A stretch of DNA of 6,370 nucleotides from Vulcanisaeta distributa (GCA_002506645.1 DAXY01000102.1:555-6924), one strand, 5' to 3'; shown: positions 1-6,286, numbered from the stretch's first letter. Program-made: numbers and translations. Notes: generated by a model not told the origin, from the letters alone.

Positions 1-471
1 GAACATGGCGCACCTGGACTGTATTGGGTCTATTATCCTGGATACGTAGTTTGCTATTAGTATGAACCTGGTGGCGCTGGCGTACATCTCCATCATCCTC
101 CTTAGGGCCTGCTGTGCGTCGGATGTCATGTTGTCCGCCTCGTCCAGTATTATTAATTTATAGGGTGCCTTGCCCATTGGTGCCGTCCTCGCGAATTCCT
201 TGACCCTCTCCCTTATTGTCGTTATGCCCCTCTCGTCGCTTGCGTTTAGTTCTAGCACGTTTTCGCGCCATGAGTCTCCGTAGAGTTCGTGGGCTATGGC
301 TAGGGCCATGGTTGTCTTGCCCGTGCCGGGTGGTCCGTAGAATAGCATGTGCGGCATGTTGCCTGTCCTTAGGAACTGCTTAACCTTCTCCTTCACCTCC
401 TCCTGGTCGATAATTTCATCGATCCTACCCGGCCTGTACTTCTCTACCCAGACGAGTTCCGCAATTGACAT
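1..471 (-). CDS. rfcS: Replication factor C small subunit (clamp loader ATPase), 5' part only
   Basis: This is the N-terminal 157 residues of the small subunit of the archaeal clamp loader, an AAA+ ATPase that with RfcL opens the PCNA ring and places it on primer-template DNA. Reading from the ATG at 471, the sequence shows the RFC box WVEKYRP (residues 8-14), Walker A GPPGTGKT (46-53), Walker B LIILDEAD (106-113) followed by the conserved [11 protein letters not shown] (118-128), the sensor-1 asparagine (Asn141) and the SRC arginine-finger motif (152-154). The ATPase core is intact, and no intein interrupts the Walker A region. The frame stays open to base 1; lid and collar domains lie outside the window (the family is about 320-330 aa). 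The start is fixed by a TATA box 26 bp upstream, giving a leaderless mRNA. It lies 65 bp downstream of rps7 and in the same direction, with its own promoter. Identification is secure; which paralogue it is, in species with more than one small subunit, cannot be told. Confidence 0.96.
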   Translation of the reverse strand, partial: MSIAELVWVEKYRPGRIDEIIDQEEVKEKVKQFLRTGNMPHMLFYGPPGTGKTTMALAIAHELYGDSWRENVLELNASDERGITTIRERVKEFARTAPMGKAPYKLIILDEADNMTSDAQQALRRMMEMYASATRFILIANYVSRIIDPIQSRCAMF

Positions 472-493
472 TTGTGGTTAGTTGGGCCTGCGG

Positions 494-501
494 TTAAATA
501 A
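494..501 (-). promoter_or_regulatory. TATA box of rfcS
   Basis: On the minus strand the sequence reads CTTATTTAA, preceded by a purine-rich GAAAC that could serve as the TFB recognition element. Its centre is 26-27 bp from the A of the ATG at 471, the normal distance to the transcription start in archaea, so transcription should begin at or next to the start codon. It lies in the 65-bp gap after rps7, suggesting rfcS is not wholly dependent on read-through from rps7. Confidence 0.72.
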
Positions 502-536
502 GTGTTTCTAAATTGTTGTTGGTAATATCACGGCCC

Positions 537-1205
537 TTACCTGGCGCTCGCCGCCACCCTCTCCATCTCGTCCTTCTTCCTTATTGCGTATGACCTCTGG
601 TCGTTTTGTGCGGCGGCCACTATCTCGTCGGCTAGGCACTCCTCTATTGGCTTGGGGTTGTTGAATGAGCATTGCCTAGCGCCCTCGGTTATCCACCTAA
701 TGGCCAGGTCCAGCCTCCTGAGTGGTGATGCGTCCACGGAGACTGAGTAGGCAATGCCTCCGTAGATTACCCTGGTGATTTCCTCCCTCGGTGCGGCATT
801 CACTATTGCGTCCACGAGGACCTGTATTGGGTTTTGCCCAGTCCTTAGGTGTATTATTTCGAAGGCCCTCTTCACGATGTTGTAGGCCCTGTGCTTCTTG
901 CCCGTGTTCCTGCCTGGGTGCATTAGTTGGTTCATTAACCTCTCCACGATCGGTATCCTCGCCTTACCGAACTTCCTCCTCTGATACCTACCGCTCGTGT
1001 GTGGTAGGTACATGGGCTTTAGGCATATGTACCTCCTGAGGCCTGGGTCCTTAACGACGACGTTTTCGAACGGCCACTTACCAAATAGTTTAATGGGTTC
1101 CCCATCCAGCGTCCTTAAGTCCCTTGGGCACTCCTCAATTATTGTTACGCCGCCCACTTGGTACGTTACCGTCCCCTTGGGTAGTGTAATTCCTTGATTA
1201 CTCAT
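537..1205 (-). CDS. rps7: 30S ribosomal protein S7 (uS7), archaeal type
   Basis: The 222-aa protein is the primary binding protein that nucleates folding of the 3' major (head) domain of 16S rRNA and lies near the mRNA exit/E site. The first 60 residues are the archaeal/eukaryotic N-terminal extension, containing IKLFGKW (38-44). The universal S7 core follows: [15 protein letters not shown] (81-95), the basic rRNA-binding segment [18 protein letters not shown] (98-115), the helix with PIQVLVDAI (126-134), the beta-hairpin [13 protein letters not shown] (145-157), and the C-terminal [14 protein letters not shown] (205-218) typical of archaea. The length fits archaeal uS7, which is longer than the bacterial form of about 156 aa. 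The start ATG lies 28 bp from a TATA box. It sits 49 bp after rtcB and 65 bp before rfcS; neither rps12 nor an elongation-factor gene adjoins it, unlike the str-type cluster found in many prokaryotes. Nothing in the sequence looks damaged. Confidence 0.98.
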   Translation of the reverse strand: MSNQGITLPKGTVTYQVGGVTIIEECPRDLRTLDGEPIKLFGKWPFENVVVKDPGLRRYICLKPMYLPHTSGRYQRRKFGKARIPIVERLMNQLMHPGRNTGKKHRAYNIVKRAFEIIHLRTGQNPIQVLVDAIVNAAPREEITRVIYGGIAYSVSVDASPLRRLDLAIRWITEGARQCSFNNPKPIEECLADEIVAAAQNDQRSYAIRKKDEMERVAASAR

Positions 1206-1229
1206 TACGCGGTCTAGGGTTGGGCGCCC

Positions 1230-1236
1230 TTTTAAA
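1230..1236 (-). promoter_or_regulatory. TATA box of rps7
   Basis: The minus strand reads CTTTAAAAGGG in the 49-bp gap between the rtcB stop and the rps7 start. The centre is about 28 bp before the A of the rps7 ATG, predicting a leaderless or nearly leaderless transcript. The box begins about 19 bp past the rtcB stop codon, so rtcB transcription must end in, or run through, this element. Confidence 0.72.
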
Positions 1237-1254
1237 GATTATTCATTGCGTCGC

Positions 1255-2709
1255 TTAGCCCTTGACCACGCCTATCGGTACGTGCCTCGAGACCCTCCTC
1301 GCCATGCCCGTTGCCTCGGCTACCTCGGCCACCTTATCAACGTTCTTATAGGCCTCGGGCGCTTCCTCAGATATTATCTCGCTCTCGGCGGACCTAACGA
1401 TTATGCCCCTGCTCTCGAGGGTACTCCTGACCTTGTTGGGAGGCAGCATCCTCACCGCAGCCGACCTACTCAGCGTCCTACCGGCGCCGTGGGGTGCCGT
1501 GCCGAAGGTTACCTGGAATGATGTTGGTAGTCCGATGAGTACGTAGGATGCGGTGCCCATGCTCCCGGGTATCAACACGGGTTGTCCAATGTCCCTGTAC
1601 TTAGGCGGTATCTCCGGCCTACCTGCCGGGAATGACCTGGTGGCGCCCTTCCTATGCACTAGGACCTTCCTCACGTGGCCCTCTTCATCGACGGCGTGCT
1701 CCTCGATCTTGGCTATGTTATGGGCAACGTCGTAGACAACCTCCAGGCCCAGTTTGTCCGGGTCCTTACCGAAGACCCTCCTGAAGGCCTCCCTGACCCA
1801 GTGCGTTATTATTTGCCTATTTGTCCATGCGTAGTTGGCCGCCGCCTTCATCGCTGCCAGGTAGTCCTGGGCCTCCCTGGTGCTCAGCGGTATCGACGCC
1901 AACTCCCTGTCCGGCAGGAATAGGCCCCACTGCTTCATTTTGCCCTCGGCAACCCTTATGTAGTCCGTAGCCACCTGATGCCCGAGGCCCCTACTGCCCG
2001 TGTGTATGAGCACCATTACCTGGCCCTCCTGCTCAATGCCGAGCCTCTTGGCGAGCTCCGCATCGAATATTTTATTGACCACTTGTATCTCGATGAAGTG
2101 GTTGCCGCTGCCCGTCGTGCCGAGCTCATCCTTACCCCTCTCCTTAGCCCTCTGGCTTACCTTGCTTGAGTCCGCGCCCTCGTAATGCCCGAACTCCTCA
2201 ATGAAGTTCTTATCATCACCCCAGCCGTAGCCCTTGGACAATGCCCAATCAACGCCCTCATCAAGCACCTTGTCCAGGTCGCCGAAGGATAGCTTGAGTA
2301 GGCCTGTCTCGCCAACCCCGGCTGGGACTAGCTTGAATATTGTGTCGACGAGCTCCCTGAGCCTCGGCCTAACCTCCTTCTCGGTCAAATTCGTCCTTAG
2401 GAGCCTCACGCCGCAGTTAATGTCATAGCCAATACCTCCCGGGCTCACCACGCCGCTCTCCATGTCCATGGCCGCCACACCACCTACTGGGAAGCCATAG
2501 CCCTGGTGCGCGTCTGGTAGTGCTATGCTGTACTTGTAAATGCCCGGTAGGCAGGCTACGTTGGCCGCCTGCTCCAGGGTCATGTCCGTCTTCATCTTCT
2601 CAAGCAGTGTCTCGTCCGCGAATATCCTGGCAGGTACCTTCATGCATGGCTTATACCCCCTCGGTATTTCCCACACATAATCGCCTACCTTCCTCAATGG
2701 CGGTACCAT
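1255..2709 (-). CDS. rtcB: RtcB, GTP-dependent tRNA-splicing ligase / RNA repair ligase
   Basis: RtcB joins RNA ends bearing 2',3'-cyclic or 3'-phosphate to 5'-OH ends; in archaea it ligates tRNA exons after the splicing endonuclease cuts. Starting at the ATG at 2709 the protein has 484 aa. Visible active-site elements are GGIGYDINCGVRL with Asp96 and Cys99 (Mn ligands), GSGNHFIE with Asn203/His204, HTGSRGLGHQ with His236, YDVAHNIAK with His330, HRKGATRSFPAG (352-363), GSMGTASY (382-389), and APHGAGR with His407, the residue that carries GMP in the family. These match the Pyrococcus horikoshii active-site set (as recalled) with an offset of one to three residues. No intein is present, unlike in P. 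horikoshii. An upstream in-frame ATG at 2757 would add 16 residues, but the TATA box lies inside that extension and the protein from 2709 already begins like its relatives (VPPLRKVGDYVWEIPRGYKP). Substrates would include intron-containing pre-tRNAs. It is transcribed divergently from gatE. Confidence 0.97.
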   Translation of the reverse strand: MVPPLRKVGDYVWEIPRGYKPCMKVPARIFADETLLEKMKTDMTLEQAANVACLPGIYKYSIALPDAHQGYGFPVGGVAAMDMESGVVSPGGIGYDINCGVRLLRTNLTEKEVRPRLRELVDTIFKLVPAGVGETGLLKLSFGDLDKVLDEGVDWALSKGYGWGDDKNFIEEFGHYEGADSSKVSQRAKERGKDELGTTGSGNHFIEIQVVNKIFDAELAKRLGIEQEGQVMVLIHTGSRGLGHQVATDYIRVAEGKMKQWGLFLPDRELASIPLSTREAQDYLAAMKAAANYAWTNRQIITHWVREAFRRVFGKDPDKLGLEVVYDVAHNIAKIEEHAVDEEGHVRKVLVHRKGATRSFPAGRPEIPPKYRDIGQPVLIPGSMGTASYVLIGLPTSFQVTFGTAPHGAGRTLSRSAAVRMLPPNKVRSTLESRGIIVRSAESEIISEEAPEAYKNVDKVAEVAEATGMARRVSRHVPIGVVKG

Positions 2710-2735
2710 AACCCAGCCTAAATCATTATATTGGG

Positions 2736-2744
2736 TTAATAAAA
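2736..2744 (-). promoter_or_regulatory. TATA box of rtcB, inside the rejected N-terminal extension
   Basis: The minus strand reads GCGAAGTTTTATTAACCC: a purine-rich TFB-type element followed by TTTTATTAA. The centre at about 2740 predicts transcription from about 2712-2714, giving a leader of a few bases before the ATG at 2709. The ATG at 2757 would lie upstream of this start point, so this promoter decides the choice of start codon. Confidence 0.68.
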
Positions 2745-2824
2745 CTTCGCCCTGCATGCACCGGGTTTAACAAACGTTGGCTTGGCAGTCAGCGCTAGCC
2801 CTGCCCACAGTCTCCGGCGTTAAG

Positions 2825-2832
2825 TAATTAAA
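2825..2832 (+). promoter_or_regulatory. TATA box of gatE
   Basis: TAATTAAA on the plus strand is centred about 27-28 bp before the ATG at 2856, predicting a leaderless gatE mRNA. A transcript starting there would begin about 11 bases after the GTG at 2844, which argues against that codon as the start. Confidence 0.7.
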
Positions 2833-2855
2833 GATGTGGCGGTGTGTGCTGTTGT

Positions 2856-4724
2856 ATGCCAATTGATTATAGGGCTGTTGGGCTTAGGGTTGGTTTGGAG
2901 ATACATGTTCAATTAAACACTGGTAGGAAATTATTCTGTAATTGCCCACCCATTATTAGGAATGATGAGCCCCACTTCAGGGTTGTTAGGAGGTTGAGGC
3001 CTAGCATGAGTGAGCTTGGTGAGGTCGACCCTGCGGCCATTTGGGAGTTTAGGAAGCGTAAGACCTTCATTTACGAGGGTTATTACGACACGACATGCCT
3101 CGTGGAGTTGGATGAGGAGCCGCCCCACGAACCGGACCCTGAGGCCCTGGAGGTGGCCCTCGCCGTCGCCGTGATGTTCAATGCCAAGGTGTTTGATGAG
3201 GTCTACGTGATGAGGAAGACCGTTATTGACGGCTCAAACACCTCGGGCTTCCAGAGGACCATGCTCGTTGCCCATGATGGGTTGGCCAAGTTCTTTGATT
3301 ATAAGGTGCCAATACAGACAATAGCCCTTGAGGAGGATGCGGCTAGGAAAATTGAGGAGAGGGGTGACGTAGTTGTTTATAGGCTTGATAGGCTCGGCAT
3401 ACCACTCATTGAGGTGTCCACAGGGATCCTCACCTACAGTCCCCAGGAGGTTATGGAGGTTGCCTACTACATTGGCCATAGCATTAAGATGACTGGCAAG
3501 GCGAAGAGGGGCCTCGGCACAGTTAGGCAGGACGTCAACGTGTCCATAGAGGGTGGTGCAAAGACCGAGATTAAGGGGGTCCCGGACCTGAGCCTAATAC
3601 CCAAGGTCATCGAGTACGAGGTCCAACGCCAACTGAACCTGCTGGCAATTCGGGATGAATTGCTGAGTAGGGGCGTTAGGGAGGATTGGTTTGTTAAGGA
3701 CTTCGTGGATGTCACGGACATATTCTCATCGACGAAGTCCAGCATAATTAGGAGGGTCATTGACGGTGGTGGTAGGGTCGTTGCCGTGAAGGCGCCGGGC
3801 CTAAAGGGAGTACTGGGTAGGGAGGTCCAGCCAAATAGGAGGTTTGGCACTGAGTTGGCGGATAGGGTTAGGGCTTGGACCAGCCTGTCCGGCCTAATCC
3901 ACAGCGATGAGTTGCCGGGCTATGGAATAACGGCTGAGGAGGTTTCCAAGGTCTCCTCCAGGCTCGGCGTGGACTCATTCATACTCCTGGCAGGGGCCTC
4001 GGACAGGGACTTGGAGGATGCGGTTGATGTAATTATTGATAGGATTAGGGAGGCACTGCACGGCGTTCCCGAGGAGACGAGGGCCGCCAACCCTGACGGC
4101 ACGACCAGGTTCATGAGGCCGAGGCCCGGCGCCGCTAGGATGTACCCGGAGACGGACCTTAGGCCCATTAGGATCACCGAGGACATGCTCGCCAGGGCCA
4201 GGGCCTTGGTGCCCGAGCCCATCGAGTCCAGGGTCGGTAGGTACATCAGTTATGGCATGAGTAGGGAGTTGGCGATGCAGGTGATTAAGTCGCCGTTCTA
4301 CGACCTAATTGACTACTTAATAAGTGAGTTCCAGGGCAGGGTTCCGGCCACGTTAATAGCGAACACGGTAGTGAACACCATGAAGTCCCTACAGAGGGAT
4401 GGCGTTGACGTCTCGGTAATAACCGAGGACCACCTCAAGGCCATATTTAATGAGCTTGCCCAGGGCGTGATAACGAAGGAGGCAATACCGGAAATACTCA
4501 CGGCATGGTGCAGGGAACCCAATAAGCCAATAATTGACATAATAAGCAAGCTGAACCTTAGGAGACTTAGTTATGACGAGGTTAGGAGGATCGTGATGGA
4601 GAGGGCGAGTAAATTGGGCATTAAGGACAGGGGCAAGTTAATGGGTGCATTAATGAGGGAGTTAAGGGGTAGGGCGGATCCATCGGATGTGGAGAGGGCC
4701 ATTGATGAGTACCTTCGCTCATGA
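2856..4724 (+). CDS. gatE: GatE, subunit E of archaeal Glu-tRNA(Gln) amidotransferase
   Basis: GatE works with the amidase GatD to convert glutamate mischarged on tRNA(Gln) into glutamine; it binds the tRNA and activates the glutamyl group with ATP. The 622-aa protein opens with the GatB/GatE signature VGLEIHVQLNT (12-22) and LFCNCPP (26-32), then KTVIDGSNTSGFQRT (121-135), the strongly conserved GIPLIEVSTG (181-190) and GTVRQDVNVSI (221-231). Residues about 280-425 form the insertion that separates GatE from bacterial GatB, an AspRS-like domain, seen here in AVKAPGLKGVLGREVQPNR (310-328). The cradle resumes with ARMYPETDLRPI (427-438), and the C-terminal helical YqeY-like tail covers about 460-622. 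The CxC pair at 28/30 has no obvious second cysteine pair for zinc. Length is normal for GatE (about 620-630) and well above GatB (about 480). GatD is not in the window. The ATG at 2856 is preferred over the in-frame GTG at 2844 because the TATA box points to it and because the added MCCC looks unnatural. Confidence 0.97.
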   Translation: MPIDYRAVGLRVGLEIHVQLNTGRKLFCNCPPIIRNDEPHFRVVRRLRPSMSELGEVDPAAIWEFRKRKTFIYEGYYDTTCLVELDEEPPHEPDPEALEVALAVAVMFNAKVFDEVYVMRKTVIDGSNTSGFQRTMLVAHDGLAKFFDYKVPIQTIALEEDAARKIEERGDVVVYRLDRLGIPLIEVSTGILTYSPQEVMEVAYYIGHSIKMTGKAKRGLGTVRQDVNVSIEGGAKTEIKGVPDLSLIPKVIEYEVQRQLNLLAIRDELLSRGVREDWFVKDFVDVTDIFSSTKSSIIRRVIDGGGRVVAVKAPGLKGVLGREVQPNRRFGTELADRVRAWTSLSGLIHSDELPGYGITAEEVSKVSSRLGVDSFILLAGASDRDLEDAVDVIIDRIREALHGVPEETRAANPDGTTRFMRPRPGAARMYPETDLRPIRITEDMLARARALVPEPIESRVGRYISYGMSRELAMQVIKSPFYDLIDYLISEFQGRVPATLIANTVVNTMKSLQRDGVDVSVITEDHLKAIFNELAQGVITKEAIPEILTAWCREPNKPIIDIISKLNLRRLSYDEVRRIVMERASKLGIKDRGKLMGALMRELRGRADPSDVERAIDEYLRS

Positions 4725-4902
4725 ATAAAAGGCCCTTTAGGTGGTGCGCCCAATCCTTGGTAATGAGTACCCCGGCCTTTGACCAAGTGGGGCTTGGCAA
4801 ATCCATGCCTGCCCGTAGGTCTCGTTGTTAGTACGTGCGCTATATAACCTATATTTCAACAAATATTATTAGTGCCCTAGGCATTAATGGGCTCGATGGG
4901 GT
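4725..4902. other. Spacer between gatE and the thiolase, no firm gene
   Basis: The left part has a weak TATA-like AATAAAAG (4724-4731) and a 22-codon reading frame at 4763-4831. It also has a short perfect hairpin, CCAAG-tgggg-CTTGG (4783-4797). The right part is AT-rich and carries two TATA-like sequences that probably drive the thiolase gene. There is no run of Ts that would mark a clear terminator after gatE, and I recognise no tRNA, C/D-box or H/ACA RNA. Confidence 0.5.
4839..4870 (+). promoter_or_regulatory. Promoter region of the thiolase gene with two alternative TATA boxes
   Basis: CTATATAAC at about 4839-4847 is the closest match to the archaeal consensus and would start transcription near 4870, giving a leader of about 33 bases. 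AAATATTATT at 4861-4870 would start it near 4892, leaving about 11 bases. Either way this gene does not show the leaderless geometry of rfcS, rps7, rtcB and gatE. The only purine-rich stretch before the ATG is GATGGGGT (4895-4902), a poor match to a Shine-Dalgarno sequence. Confidence 0.5.
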
Positions 4903-6096
4903 ATGGGCGAGGATAGGGAGGCATACATAGTCTATTTTAAGAGGACCGCCTTCTCCAGGGTTAAGAGGGAGGATCCGAAGTTCGACGTGTTCTACGACAT
5001 AAGTGGGCCGACGCTATTCTCGAAATTGCTCGTGAGGGCCGTCCAGGACCTCGGCATAAAACCCGAACAAATAGACCATGTAATAGTTGGTAATGCCCTG
5101 CAGGGTGGCGATAACTGGAGCATGGGTGGTAGGATACCCGTGTTCCTGGCGAAGTTCCCAGTGACCATACCGGCCATGGCCGTTGACATGCAGTGCGCAT
5201 CATCCTTTGACGCAATTGGTATTGGCGCAATGGAGATATGGACGGGGCAATCCGACATAGTGTTTGCTGGGGGTTACGAGCACATGTCGAGGGTCCCCAT
5301 GTACAATAACCCGTACATACTACCACACCTGGAGTTAGCCACAAACCCTGAGTATGCCATGTATGACATGGCCACCGGATACGTGATGGGACTTACCGCC
5401 GAGAAGCTGGCGGCCCTTAAGAAGATAAGTAGGGAGGAGATGGATAGGTGGTCCTACAGGAGCCACATGCTGGCCACCAAGGCTTATGAGGAGGGCTACT
5501 TCAAGGACGAGATATTGCCAATCGAGGTCGTCAAGGACGGGCAGAAGATAGTGGTTGATAGGGACCTCAGCGTTAGGCCGAACACGTCAATGGAGGCCTT
5601 GGCGAAGTTGCCGCCTGCCTTTAAGCCAGGCGGCGTGATAACGGCTGGTAACTCGGCACCGCTTAACTCAGGCGCTTCATTGGTGGTTTTGATGTCGGGC
5701 AGGATGGTTAAGGAGCTCGGCATAAAGCCCCTGGCAAGGATCGTATCCCTTGGCTGGGCCGCCGTTGACCCATCAATAATGGGCGAGGGTCCCGTGCCCG
5801 CATCCAGAAAGGCGTTGGCAAAGGCCGGGCTCAGGGTTGAGGATATCGACCTCTGGGAAATAAATGAGGCATTTGCCGTAGTTACATTGAATGCGATTAA
5901 GGAATTGGGCATTGATGAGAATAGGGTCAATACAAAGGGAGGGGCCATCGCAATAGGGCACCCACTCGGAGCCACCGGCGCTAGATTAGTTGGTACATTG
6001 GCTAGGCAATTGCAGTTGACCGGTAAGGAGTATGGATTGGCAACCGCGTGCGTCGGTGGTGGGCAGGGCTACGCAGTAATAATTCAAAGGGCATAG
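4903..6096 (+). CDS. Thiolase, probably acetyl-CoA C-acetyltransferase (acetoacetyl-CoA beta-ketothiolase)
   Basis: The 397-aa protein has the full thiolase catalytic set: nucleophile Cys98 in VDMQCASSFDAI, the NEAF motif (321-324), His353 in AIGHPLGATGARL, and the acid/base Cys383 in ACVGGGQGY. AGGYEHMSRVP (122-132) is also typical. Because all four sites are kept it should be an active thiolase and not an SCP2-type non-catalytic relative. Family members condense two acetyl-CoA to acetoacetyl-CoA for mevalonate/isoprenoid synthesis or cleave it in beta-oxidation or at the end of the dicarboxylate/4-hydroxybutyrate cycle; the sequence alone does not decide. The loop AGNSAPLNSGAS (248-259) departs from the common AGNASGINDGAA. 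The N-terminus AYIVYFKRTAFSR fits archaeal thiolases, and a stop at 4870 with no other usable codon makes the ATG at 4903 the start. No DUF35/OB-fold partner or HMG-CoA synthase gene lies beside it. Cytosolic, with no signal peptide. Confidence 0.93.
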   Translation: MGEDREAYIVYFKRTAFSRVKREDPKFDVFYDISGPTLFSKLLVRAVQDLGIKPEQIDHVIVGNALQGGDNWSMGGRIPVFLAKFPVTIPAMAVDMQCASSFDAIGIGAMEIWTGQSDIVFAGGYEHMSRVPMYNNPYILPHLELATNPEYAMYDMATGYVMGLTAEKLAALKKISREEMDRWSYRSHMLATKAYEEGYFKDEILPIEVVKDGQKIVVDRDLSVRPNTSMEALAKLPPAFKPGGVITAGNSAPLNSGASLVVLMSGRMVKELGIKPLARIVSLGWAAVDPSIMGEGPVPASRKALAKAGLRVEDIDLWEINEAFAVVTLNAIKELGIDENRVNTKGGAIAIGHPLGATGARLVGTLARQLQLTGKEYGLATACVGGGQGYAVIIQRA

Positions 6097-6146
6097 CCCA
6101 GCCACGTAAATGAAGTTGATGTTAGTCCTAAAACAAGGCCTAAATC

Positions 6147-6162
6147 AATATAATATTATATT
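6147..6162. repeat. Perfect 16-bp AT-only palindrome, also TATA-like in both directions
   Basis: AATATAATATTATATT equals its own reverse complement over all 16 bases. It lies 51 bp after the thiolase stop. It contains TATAAT-type boxes on both strands, so it may be a promoter, an operator, or just AT-rich spacer. On the plus strand the left half (centre near 6151) would place a transcription start near 6177, the first bases of the inverted repeat described next. Confidence 0.45.
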
Positions 6163-6175
6163 AAGGATATTATGA

Positions 6176-6235
6176 GCTCGGAAGCGCGTTACTGGTCATG
6201 TCCCTAGGGCAAGGACGACACCCTAGATGCCGAGC
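6176..6235 (+). ncRNA. Possible small structured RNA, family not recognised
   Basis: The ends GCTCGG (6176-6181) and CCGAGC (6230-6235) are perfectly complementary. Between them a second stem can form: CT and GGT (6192-6196) with ACC (6220-6222) and AG (6225-6226) around a two-base bulge, then after a 2x2 internal loop TGTCC (6199-6203) with GGACG (6213-6217), closing a 9-base loop. A competing pairing is CTAGGG (6204-6209) with CCCTAG (6221-6226). A TATA-like box sits about 26 bp upstream of 6176. No C/D boxes, no ACA box after the outer stem, no T-loop sequence and no RNase P, SRP or 5S signature is visible. Random sequence can give a 6-bp outer pair, so this is a candidate only. Confidence 0.25.
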
Positions 6236-6280
6236 CTAGTATCGCCTGAAAATCCTTATTCCGCGAATGATGGAAAACGC

Positions 6281-6286
6281 TTTTAA
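6281..6286 (+). promoter_or_regulatory. TATA box of the tRNA-Gly gene
   Basis: GCTTTTAAGC, with the purine-rich GGAAAACG just before it as a likely TFB element, has its TTTTAA core centred 26-27 bp upstream of the predicted mature tRNA 5' end at 6310. This implies the transcript starts at or very close to the mature 5' end, leaving little or no leader for RNase P to remove. Confidence 0.7.

Noticed and set aside
791..1197. Plus-strand open frames over rps7
   Set aside because: They are antisense to the universally conserved S7 core and show Arg/Ser/Cys-rich composition typical of spurious translation.
3467..4246. Minus-strand open frames of 127 and 108 codons inside gatE
   Set aside because: The plus-strand frame is full-length GatE with continuous family motifs; the antisense peptides are low-complexity Leu/Ser-rich products of its codon use.
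4701..4735. TTGATGA at the gatE 3' end as a C box of a C/D guide RNA
   Set aside because: No CTGA D box occurs in the following 70 bases, and the stretch is fully explained as GatE C-terminal codons.
4725..4740. Transcription terminator after gatE
   Set aside because: There is no run of five or more Ts on the coding strand; ATAAAAGG is A-rich, and the nearest hairpin is more than 50 bases away.
5496..5975. A 159-codon open frame on the minus strand inside the thiolase
   Set aside because: It is the antisense shadow of a strongly conserved thiolase region, its translation is rich in Ser/Pro/Ile without any recognisable domain, and it has no promoter of its own.
6172..6240. A degenerate or split tRNA half at the candidate RNA
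   Set aside because: It contains a D-loop-like TGGTCA, but there is no matching D stem, no 7-base anticodon loop on a 5-bp stem, and no TTC-type T loop.
6112..6275. C/D guide RNA from TTGATGT (6118), CTGA (6246-6249) and ATGATGG (6267-6273)
   Set aside because: The spacing is wrong for C, D', C' and D boxes, the boxes are imperfect, and no terminal stem brings them together.
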